The notes under the pieces are model-generated. The model saw only the letters and a program-made list of their open reading frames with translations. It did no database searches and was not told the DNA's origin. Shown here in pieces: positions 24,601 to 36,600 of a DNA stretch of 64,000 bases. A program made the position numbers and the translations under genes. Each line of letters begins with the position of its first letter. Position 1 is the stretch's first letter. Source of the DNA: Conchocele bisecta (lineage: Eukaryota; Mollusca; Bivalvia; Lucinida; Thyasiridae); contig CM055269.1 in the NCBI GenBank assembly GCA_029237695.1, forward strand, positions 29,794,956 through 29,858,955, in the 5' to 3' direction.

Positions 24601-27600
24601 GTTAGGGAATTTTGTAAATATTTTTGTGCTGGAATTATTGAGGGTTGAACACCATATGCCGCTTGGAAATACAGATGGTCCTTCTGAAAATCTGGTGGCC
24701 AGATTTTCAGGAGGACCACCTTTATTTCCTGTAAATGGCCTAATGTTGCTGAGAGACAAGTTGACTTTACCGAGAATCAGATACGAGTCACATGGCTGGT
24801 CGTATGTAGCTCGGAAATACAGATGGACCTTCTGAAAGTCTGATGGCTGGTCAGCTTTTCAGTAGGACCAGTAGCCTATTTCACCAACATCGCAAAGTAT
24901 ACTTTTCTAGCAAAGTGTACTTTGAAGGAGTAATAATTTATTTTTCCTGAAATGCATTATTTCATATAGAAGTAACGACTGCATATATTTGACGATTAAA
25001 AGTATGCAGAATTATTATACTGAATTTATTACTTTATCACAGCCAAAATGGCTGTGATAATGTAATACATTCAGTATGATAAAAATTAATAAATTTATCC
25101 TAAAATTGAAAATTTCTCCCTCAAAGTATACTTTGCTAGAGAAGTATACTTTTGCAATGTTCGTGAAATAGGCTGCTGATACACCTGTATTTCAACTGAA
25201 CACCTGTTAGTTTCAATACCTGATAAGTGACATGTTGACATTACAGAGGGTCGAACAGATATGAGTCACGGGGCTGGCGTGGAGGTCGAGACTCCAGCAG
25301 CGGGCGGCGAGACCCGTACGGTCGCGACTACGACAACCGACGACGAGAACGCGCATACAGTCCCCGGCGCGACATCAGTCCGCCACACCCAAAACGCATG
25401 AGACGAGACTGGTGAGTAGTCGGTAGACAGCCAGCGTTAAATATCTGAAGTTGACCATTCCATGTTAATTTTTGAGATGGTTCCATTAATCAGGAAAGGG
25501 GAAAATTTGGTAGTAATTCATACACGATCCGTAAACTTTTCAGATACCGATGAGATGACTTGTTATAAGTGGGAACCCTGAATTTTCTGGTGTGATGACT
25601 TGGCACCAGATCAGGATATTTTAATTTTAAGGCTGAATATATATTTTTCTGCTATTAAATCTTCAGTTATTTTTGGATTTTTTCTCCATCCGTACAGGTG
25701 AAATATGGGATTTGACCCCATTAACCCAGCTTAAAATAACCTTAGCTGTTGTCAGACCATTAAACACTTTACCCGTGTCCATCTGTTCATCCGGCCGCCT
25801 GTAGCACTTTAGACCACTATGTGTGTTTATTATTTCTCCATCTCACTGTCGGATATTGCTGCTATGCCTGTGTCTGTTGTAGGGATGAGATGCCGCCGTA
25901 TGAGATGCCTCACTACGGGTCGGGGATGATGCACCGTGGCGGGCCACCACCCAACTGGGGCCCCGGGCCCAACATGGGGCCCCCACAGGAGGCCAACTTC
26001 CCGGGCCCAGCTCCAGGCATGTAAGTACAGAACCAGTGGTGTGTTAACTCCGGTCCCCGTCCAACATGGGTCCCCACAGGAGTCCAACTTCCCGGGCCCA
26101 GCTTCAGGCATGTAAGTACAGGGCCAGTGGTGTGTTAACTCCGTCCCCCCTCCAAACAGGGTCCCCAACCCGGAGTCCAACATCCCGGGCCCAGCTCCAG
26201 GCATGTAAGTACAGGGCCAGTGGTGTGTTAACTCCGGTCCCCGTCCAACATGGGTCCCCACACCACATGGAGTCCAACATCCCGGGCCCACTCCAGGTGG
26301 GCATGTGTAAGTACAGGGCCAGTGGTGTGTTAACTCCGGTCCCCGTCCAAGGGTCACAGGTCCCCTCCCACAGAGTCCAACATCCCGGGTCCCACAGCAC
26401 CAGGCCATGTAAGTACAGGCCATGGTGTGTTAACTCCAGCCCCGTCCAACATGGTCCCCACAGGATCCAACATCCCGGGCCCAGCTCCAGGCATGTAAGT
26501 ACAGGGCCAGTGTGTTTTAACTCCAGTCCCCGCCCCGTCCAACATGGGTCCCCACAGGAGTCCAACATCCCGGGTCCACAGCTCCAGGCATGTAAGTACA
26601 GGGCCATTGTGGTGTTAACTCCGGTCCCCTCCAACATGGGCCCCACAGGAGTCCCCAACTTCCCGTCCAAGCTCCAGGGCTGTAATACAGGACCAGTGTG
26701 TGTTTAACCTCCGCCCCGTCCAACATGGTCCCCACAGGGAGTCCAACATCCCGGGCCCACTCCAGGGCATTAAGTACAGGGCCAGTGGTGTTAACTCCAG
26801 CCCCGTCCAACATGGGTCCCCACAGGAGTCCAACATCCGGGCCCAGCTCCAGGCATTTGTAAGTACAGGGCCAGTGGTGTAACCCCCCCCGTCCAACAGG
26901 TCCCCACAGGAGTCCAACATCCCGGGTCCAGCCCAGGGATAAGTACCAAGGGCCATGTGGTTTAACTCCACCCCGTCCAACATGGGTCCCCCCCACAGGA
27001 GTCCAACATCCCGGGCCCAGCTCCAGGCATGAAAGACAGGCCATGGTGTGTTTAACAGGCCCCAGTCCAACATGGTCCCCACAGAGTCCAACATCCCGGT
27101 CCACTCCAGGGATGTAATACAGGGCCAGTGGTGTAACTCCGGTCCCCACCAACATGGGTCCCCACAGGAGTCCAACATTCCCGGTCCAGCTCCAGGCATG
27201 TAAGTACAGGGCCAGTGGTGTGTTAACTCCAGCCCCGTCCAACATGGGTCCCCACAGGAGTCCAACATCCCGGGTCCAGCTCCAGGCATGTAAGTACAGG
27301 GCCAGTGGTGTGTTAACTCCAGCCCCGTCCAATATGGGGCCCCACAGGAGTCCAACATCCCGGGTCCAGCTCCAGGCTTACTATTGTAAGTACAGGGCCA
27401 GTGGTGTGTTAACTCCGGTCCCCGTCCAACATGGGTCCCCACAGGAGTCCAACTTCCCGGGTCCAGCTCCAGGCATGTAAGTACAGGGCCAGTGGTGTGT
27501 TAACTCCAGTCCCGTCCAATTGGGGCCCGGCACCACAGGAGGCCAACTTTCTGGGCCTAGCTCGAGGCATGTAAGTACAGGGCCAGTGGTGTTAACTCAG

Positions 27601-30600
27601 TCGGTCCCCGCCCAACTGGGGCCCGGGCCCGACAGATGGCCAACTTCCGGGGCCCAGCTCCAGGCATGTAAGTACATGGCCTGTGGTGGGTTAACTCCGG
27701 CCCCGTCCAACTGGGGCTTGGGCCCAACATGGGTCCCCCCACAACTTCCCGGGCCCAGCTCCAGGCATGTAAGTATAGGGCCAGTGGTGTGTTAACCTCC
27801 GGCCCCCACCCAACTGGGGCCCGGGCCCCACAGGTGGCCAACTTTCCGGGCCCAGTTCCGAGCATGTAAGTACAGGGCCAGTGGTGTGTTAACTCCAGCC
27901 CCCGCCCAACTGGGGCCCAAGCCCAACATACGGCCCCACAAGAGGCCAACTTCCCGGGCCCAGCTCCAGGCAAGTAAGTACATCGCCAGGGATGTGTGGA
28001 GGACTCCGGTCAAGTTTATCCTCTACACTGGACACTCGGAGGTTAACACAGTTACAGTGAAACCTTGAAACCAGACACTCTGGCAGTTAGGGTAATTCAG
28101 CATTGTGACGACAATGAAACTCACAAAATAATACACAGAGGTAGGTATCAGGGGCCCGTTTCACTAAACTTTGTACGACTAAAATGTTCGTAAGTGCAAA
28201 TTTAGGATCGTCTGCAAATTTCAATCGACGGATTTACATTTATTGAGCATCGGCTGCTGCAGCCTATGTTCAATAATTGTAAATCTACTAATTGTTTACA
28301 AGAAAACATTGTTAAGTGGAATTTACAGACTCATAATTTTGCACTTACAAATATTTTAGTCATACAAAGTTTAGTGAACCCCTGGGAGCCCAGTTGAGAG
28401 AGGTTCCACTGTAGTTGTATAAAATTGGCATGTCTATACTTAATTATATGTGACACAATCTTATAAACATATGTTTATAATAGTTTTGGTGAATAGAATA
28501 AACCAAAACCAGTCTGCACAGTTCATGTACATGTACAGTGGGACCTCTCTAAATCGGACACCAAGAAAATACATGTTATCTATTTTTAGGAATTTCTTGG
28601 TCATTTATCTCCGGTGATAATGTCTGTTCGTGATCACATAGCACACAACTCTGGCCGATCAAATGGCTGATTTACAGTGACACCTCTCTAAACCGAACAC
28701 CCTGGAGATCTCCCAGGGTGTCCAGGTTCACTGTACACATATTGAAATTGTACACTTCCGAGGTTGCCAAAACATCGGTGATATCTATTTCATGGCATTT
28801 TGCTTCTCATGAGATTTTAATTACAGGCCGGAGCCCGACTACCCGTCACAGCCGCCGATGATGTCATTCAAGGTGTTCCTGGCGCAGCAAGAGGACACAA
28901 TCAGTGACCAGGATGCGGTGAAGAAGTACAACGAGTATAAGGAGGAATTCAAGCGACAACAGATGAACGAGTTCTTCCTCGCCCATAAGGAGGAGGAGTG
29001 GTGAGATACCCTAGGGCCCGCCCCACACATAGGCCAGTCTTCTATGTGGCCCTGACTGGAGAAATGGGGCTTATGGGATTTATGACCAGTCTAGATCCTG
29101 ATCTTCTAGCACACTCGTGTTGCCTGATCTGGATTTACACTGATCGCAAAACTGTCAGCCTCATTTCTTCAGTCACAGCCACATATACAGGTTATTAAAC
29201 AGGTTAGCTTCCCTTACTCACAGAGCATCCGTGGCATTAGAAAAATGTTGATGATGCTTCGTAAGTCATTTTAAGGGAAGGTGCTTGTTAATTTCCAAGT
29301 TTGAATACTTATAAAACTGGTCCATAGGCTGCCTATTACCACTTGCAGTTGCAGCATTAAGCTTACCAAAGAGTTTCTGTAATATGGATTAAGGCAGTGA
29401 TTTTGAGAAGGAGCCCTTTTCAGCAAGTTTGGGGAAAATCACTCACAAACTTCATTGGGAATTTACTATCCCAACTGGGAATTTTATACATGTCTCCCAT
29501 AGTTGGTTGGTCATTTTTAAAATTGGGCAAACCCTTATTATCCATTATCGAGCGGGTTGGAAAGTTAAGCTTGATCTCTTGGTCATAGGCTGTCGTTCAC
29601 ACATTTGCATTCATTAACATGAATTGGACACATTTTCTTACTGATTGGCTATTGTCCTGTACATCTGAGGATTCTTCTAAAAACCTTAAGTTCTCCTCAA
29701 CAGTGTCTGTAAGTCACAGCTGTAGCCTTATTTTTGAACAGATATCAAGCTTCATTCAATCAGAAGCATGTGTTTGCGGAGCAGGTTCAAATGAATGGTC
29801 ACAGCATTGATTGGAGAAATGATGGATGTTATGAATCTACACTGGTCACTAAGCCGATATGTTGATTGAAGTAAAATCGGACTTAACCATTTCAACACTA
29901 CAGGCTTGTATAGTGGTATTTGCAAACAGTAATTTTCATATTTTTTACAGCAAAAACACCCCATTTTCATAAATGGACTAGTCTGAAAATCATTTTGTGA
30001 CGATTGGATTGGTGGCAAAATTAACATATCAAAGTCCAATCCAGTTATTTAGCTGTGAAAGGGTTAATAAGGCATTATCTGACAAAGATTTGTTGAAGTT
30101 AGTCAAATTTTTATTCAAATTCAATTACTGAATAAAAAATTGACCAACTTCATGGCTATTAACTTTCGTAATCTTGCATATAAAGTGATTATTTGCGAAT
30201 GTATGTTGATGTTTGTGGCCATTTGTATATGTATATATGCTATAACGTGCAGTTTCTCCCCAGAAGGAGCGCCGACACTGGCTCAGTATTGGAGGATACT
30301 CGTCAGTCGCCGGATCCAGGATATCACGCGAAATATCTGTTAGGTGAACTGCGCACAATGCAGTTCTATTGAATTACACAAAGTTAGGTTTTGATAGGCT
30401 GTTATACGAATGTATATTCGCGGCGTAGTAACATGTGCAAGATACGGACAATAAGGAGTTGACTTGGAATTATGTTAACATGGAATTAAGGGTGAGCAGG
30501 TAATAGGGCTATAATGTCTAGCCTATATATTTACTTCTTGTTGTTATTGTGTCCTATACATAATCACTATGGTCTCTGTATTCAAGATGGTGTTGCCCAT

Positions 30601-33600
30601 GTCTGTCTGATAATGTGTTAGTAATGCACCATTGCATGGCGAAATATTACTTGCACCTGTGCATATTTGTATTTCAATGACTGTAGACAGTGTCTTAACA
30701 TACATGTGTGTTTTATGCCACTTCTCTATTTTGATGGCAACACATTCTATTTTATTGCTTGGAATTGTAAGGACTGACTCTACCACGATTCATTCTTTTC
30801 ACACAATTTATACAGCACCATATGAGGTCTTGCCCCATACTCTTGTACCTAGAAATGATGTTGGACATACTTGGCGATGGAGACTCATGCAGTGTGTTTT
30901 TTTTTGTCAATCTTGTTTTACCAGTCTTTTATTTTTTACAAACGTTCTGTATTTGGTTAAGCTTACTCCATTATAATTATAAAAGTAGTAAGATTAGTAC
31001 TAATCCTATTACTTTTAATCAGTGGTGCTAAGTGACTGGTGTGAGGACCTGTCACCAAATCCAATTGAAGCGCTGAATATATCTTTTTATGTAAATATTC
31101 AGTTCTGAGGTTGGAATTTTCTCCCATTTGTACAGGTGAAACAGCGCTCCAGATAAGGAATTAGTAATTGAGTATTTTCACTCTGTCATTTCTGAAGCAA
31201 TTGGGTATTTCAAAATTTTAATTGGGTACAACAAAATCACACTACTGTTTACATATCAACAGACAGCAATTATTGAATAGTTTGCTTCGAAATGAAAACG
31301 TGTCTTGGCATTTCATTAGAATTGTCTCCTTGGAGACAATTCTAATGAAATACCAAGATGTGTTTTCATGGAAAATAAGAAACATATGCTATATTTGTGG
31401 TCTGTTCATTGTTTTCTGTAGCATCATAAAGGTACCACAAAACTGTTATTGCTTTTTGATACTCGCTACTTCTGATCTCAATTGGGTTTTTGGTAATTTA
31501 AATTGGGTATTTAAGCAAATACGCAGCTTATCTGGAGCTCTGGGTGAAATACAGGATTCGAACCAGTTATACAAACATAAAATGACCTTAGCTGTGGACA
31601 GGCCATTAAGCACCATATAATAATAATAATATAATAAATTAGTTAAACTTACAGCATATATGTTTAGCAGTGAGAAATTACAACCCCGGACTTTACCAAT
31701 ATATTTGAGCCCTGCAGTCTGATCAGGATCTATACTGTTCGCCATTCCATTAATGAAATGACCGTCATGCTTCTAACAAGCAAATCCATAAGCCCTGTTT
31801 CTTCAGTCATGCGACATATAAGACACGCAATGTGATTTTGTACCTACATTGATGTATGTATGTCACAAAAAATGTTTACAGAATTTACTATTGTTTCCGT
31901 AAATAACTTTGAAAGCTGACAAAATTTTATGCGGAATTCTGCATTTGTTAATAAAAAAATTGTCAACTTCCGACATCATTTACCGAAAATATCATGGTTT
32001 CTGTATTATAGTTTCGATGAAAAATTTCACATGTTGTTACGTACAAAATCACATGGCGTGTCTCATAAGAATGGCGAGTGTGTAATATACAAGCCTTGCG
32101 AGTACGTGACCTCCGCTGTCCCTGTTACCAGGTTCAAATCTAAGTACCACCCGGAGGAGTTTGGGAAGCGACAGGAGGAGGTGCGGTCGGCTCTGAAGCG
32201 TCGCTGTGACGTCTATATGGAGCTGCGCCGGCAGAACCGCCTCGACTCATACTCCCTGGACACGGAGCAACACGATATCATCGTGAAGATCCTCGATGCT
32301 GGTACGTTACTGTGTGTACTGTCGTCAACTGACACAAGTTTCTGATGGAAAAAAGGAATGGTGTTGATATATATATATATATGATACCAGCGTACGCAGT
32401 CATACATCAGATAAATTTCTCGCAGTTTGGTTGGTCAGCTTGTCAGACAATGTAGCTAAGTTGATACTTCGATACTGTGCCCCAATATAGGTAGCACCTA
32501 TTACATATTAGTATTTCCATCCCACTGGTGTTTCGTATAAGTCTTGAAACCAAGGTTCCATCCTGAAATGATCTTAGATGTTGCTGGGACGTTAAATCCA
32601 TTCACTTTTCACTTTCTTCTCACGTCATAACCACAAATGATCTTGAAAATTGGCAAATTTCCTAGCATTTGTGGAATTAAAATCAAAGTTGAATTCCGCA
32701 TGAGCTTTGCAATATTTTGGCAACTTTGGCACCATTTGTGGCTGTGACTGGAGAAATGGAACTTATGTGCTTTTCAAGCAGTGTAGATCCATATCAGCCT
32801 GTACATCCACAATGTCTGAATTATAATTTTATCAAACTCGCGAGCGTGTGAATGTTACAGCTGTGATCCTGATGGAGGGAGGAGAAGAGGAGGACCTCGC
32901 GATCCTGGACGAACCCGATGCCGACGATGGCAACCGTAGTCGCAACAACTCCGAAACTGTTCTGTATGTCGCTAGTCATAAACACGTACTGTCCTTCACT
33001 CTTGACATCGCTATGAATTGATATGGCTTAGTGTAATAGTAAAGATATTGTGTGAATGACCATATTGTCCTGTATGTCTAGTTGTATACATGTATTGTCC
33101 TTCTTTCATGACTTCGCTATGAATTGATCGAATGGTTTTGGTGATAGATTTCTAAATAAATATGGGTTTGACATAGGCTCGGATCACGTGTTACTTGAAT
33201 TGTTACTGTGATGGATTTCTAAATAGATATGGATTTGATATTGGCTCGGATCACTTGTTACTTTAATTGTTACGGTGATGGATTTTTAAATAAATATGGG
33301 TTTGATATAGGCTCAGATCACGTGTCACTTGAATTGTTACGGTGATGGATTTCTAAATAAATATGGGTTTGATTTAGGCTCGGATGACGTGTTTCTTGAA
33401 TTGTAACTGATGGATTTTTAAATAAATATGGGTTTGATACAGGCTCGGATCATGTGTTACTTGAATTGTTACTGTGATGGATTTCTAAATAAATTTGGGT
33501 TTGATATAGGCTCGGATCACATGTTACTTGGTGGGTGGCAGGTGGGAGCATGCGATGGGTAATTTAACGATCGGGTTCATCCTTACCGGAATCCCGACTG

Positions 33601-36600
33601 GAGACCTGGTTTGGCCCTCACATACGTCTTTGGCATTTTGTATGTGACAGTTGAATCTGGTTATACCCCTTATGCGAGTATTACGATATTCGTAATCCTA
33701 TTTTAGGGGAAGGGGCCAAGTGACTTTGGTGTGGTATGGACCTGGCACCAGGTCCGGTTATTCTAATTTCAGGGCTGAATATATATTTATCTCGATGTAA
33801 ATATTCCTGATTTTGGGATTTTTCCCCCAATGCAGCAGGTTAAAATGGGATCGAACCCGTTTGCCCGGCCTTACATGACCTTATCTGTTGATAGGCCGTT
33901 AAACACTAATAAACAAACAAACACATGTTACTTGAATTGTTACGGTGTTACCCTGCTGATGGAATAGCTGTCTTATTTACTAAATTAATTGTTCAACTAA
34001 GAAACTAACCTGTCATGATGTCACTGGATAGTTCTGCTTCAAGTTTAATACCAATTTTGCTATGCTGATCCAGTATGCTGTTCGCTATTTTGTTTACACT
34101 ACCAGATGTGCAGCATAAGCAGAAACAAATGTGACGTTGCAAACACGCATGTAATATCATACATCCCACAATTTACGACTGACGTCAGAACGTCATGACA
34201 TTTTACCTGCACAGACGTCTTTGAACTGCGTTGAACATTCAGGAAGTTTTTACTGAATATGGGGATGTTAATGACATATAAATGTGTTTGGAAAGCCTTA
34301 GGTGTGCAGAATTAGCCGACACCATTGTACATGTTGTTATATGGAGCAACATAGATTCGACATTGTAACAATCATTACATTCAGCATACGTTATGTGTTT
34401 TCTGAGAATTAAGATGTTCAACTTGACATCAGAGACACCTTAGATAAGTCTGGCTGTTTTCCACAATCATCTTGAGCCAAATTTTCAACTATTATATGTG
34501 GCTGTGATTGGAGAAATTAGGTGACCAGTGTAGACCCAGATCAGCCTGTGCATCCGCACAGTCTGATCAGGATCTGCACTGTTCACCATTCCATCAATGA
34601 AACACCCGTGATGCTTCTAACAAGGAATATAGATGGCTATCAGGCTAAATTAGTTTACTGTTTGATCAGGATCTACACTGGTCAGAAATCTCATAAGCCC
34701 CATTTCTCCAGTCACAGCCACATATAGCGTATTGAGTCACCCATCAGCCCAATGTTGCAGGTCGAGCCCCGAGAAGAAGCCCACAGACAAGGAGAAAGAA
34801 GAGCCAAGTGCTGATGTAAGTTTTAGAGCATGTACAAGTTGTCATAAGGTAATTGTTCTTGCCATCGCTGTCTTGGAGATTGTTTAATTGAGGAATAAAA
34901 CCATGGGATATTGCATTTACTGTGGTATGTAAGACATTTAGTCAGTTTAAAGTTTGCGAGGAGACACACCAAAGTGTTTGTACCACAGTAAAATGTAAAT
35001 GCAACAGCTCGTAGCTGTATTACATAATATTCACATTGCATTTTCTGATGGTTTCAAAAATGTAAATAACCAAATATTGTATAATCTGGAAAATATATGC
35101 ACACCCAAATACCAGCGTATACAGAATGTACGTGCAGACGTCCATAACACATTTTTTTATGAAAAAGTGAAAAAAATATGCGCATATATTGGTGTTTATT
35201 AGTTCTGTGTGACAAAATCTCAGCAACTTTGTGTTTGGTAAAGAGAATAATAAATTGCAAAAATAGATTTGCCACCGTTCTATCACATAGAACTAGGTGT
35301 TTATGTACCGATCTGATAATATCTGGTAATGATTAGGTAAGAAATATCATGTGTTTGCATTGGGGTGCGTGGTAAGTGATCAAAGGTGGCCATTGCATTA
35401 AACAAATGCATAAGCAAATCAATGTGGCTGATCAGGGTCTGCACTGATCATCATTCATTCAGTGGATCACATGTCCTGTTTCTAACAAGGAGTCTAGACT
35501 CTTATCAGGCTAGTGGACTTTAGCAGATTCAGACTGATAACTATTATAAGTCACAGATGAGGAGCTAGACTGGTCACAAATGACATACGCCCCAGTTATA
35601 GTCACAGCCACCAATCGCACAGACGGTCCTGTGTATGACTATCTACAGTACTGTGTGGAACCAGCCCGTTGTTGTTGTAGTGGTTACAATCCAGTGTTGA
35701 GTGTCACTATATAATTTCATAGAAACCTGTGTCACCTGGATTTATTTAAAATACATATAGCATGAAATACTTTGTCAGACTAGCGTTTTCATAATAATAT
35801 GAATTACCGTGTGGGCTTTAAAGTATGGCCAGAAAATATGGTGTTAACTGTCATGTAAGCAAGTCCCAGGACTCGGAAGAAGGCATGCTTGATTAAACAA
35901 GCAGATGCTCGAATATAGATCAAAGAATGACATGGTCATGTGACGTGTGAATATGTGACGGGCATTATAATGAAAATTCTGTCAGTGTTTTGTTGCAGGA
36001 GTACAAGTATATGTACTTCTAATAATTCCATTCCGAAATTCACCAGTAACCACAAAAGGTTAGCTCAAAGCAAGCAAAATGTTTCTCACTATTTCTTCAT
36101 TATGTACTACATTCAACTAGAACACTAATGGCCACACTCGATTTACTGGAATGTAACCTAGTAATTGTTGTTGTTGTAGTAATTGTTGTTGTTGTTGTTG
36201 TAGAAGCCACTGGAGATCCAGATCACGGCGGAGCAGAAGGAGCTGATGAAGAAGGCCCAGGAGTTCTCAAAGAAACAGCAAGAGGCCCAGAATGGAGACG
36301 AGGTGCATATTTCACCCATTCAAGTCTATGGATGCAATCCTTTTCATTGAAAAACTCTGCTGATTATTTTGTTTATTTATGCATAAATGTATATGTGTAT
36401 ATGAGTGGTAGCAACATATACTTCCGAACTGAAATAACAACATAGGGAAAAGAAAATCTCCAATTATTTTTACAATATTGTACAGGGGTCATACCAATTA
36501 TTCGGACATTCAGTTTATCGGACAAATGAAAATACCTGTTAATTAAGAGCATTCGTTTGATCTCGCGGGGGCTTGCAATCGAATGCGCCCATGACGTAAT

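Larger units (their letters stand above)
23463..25280 (+). repeat. Degenerate tandem repeat in intron 1 running into exon 2
   Basis: Units of about 180-200 bp share strings such as CACCTGTTAGTTTCAAT, GAGTGACATGTTGACATTAC, AGAGGGTCGAAC, GAGTCACATGGCTGG and AAATACAGATGGACCTTCTG. Recognisable units lie near 23463-23720, 24093-24270, 24638-24840 and 25190-25290. The last overlaps the exon 2 acceptor and first codons. Two MITEs (24280-24637 and 24869-25179) have landed inside the array. Confidence 0.75.

Noticed and set aside
25830..27442. Long minus-strand open frames (up to 275 codons) with repeats such as [13 protein letters not shown]
   Set aside because: The 90-bp unit is a multiple of three without stops in several frames, so both strands stay open. 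The strand opposite SRRT has no start, domain or splice support.
26066..27480. Plus-strand open frames in the exon 3 array (SRRT-unrelated, [14 protein letters not shown] repeats)
   Set aside because: They read through the GTAAGT donors in a frame different from exon 3. Period effect, not a repeat protein.
36128..36445. Open frame of 105 codons across exon 8
   Set aside because: It is an alternative frame over exon 8 bases; the SRRT frame joins exons 7 and 9 in phase 0.
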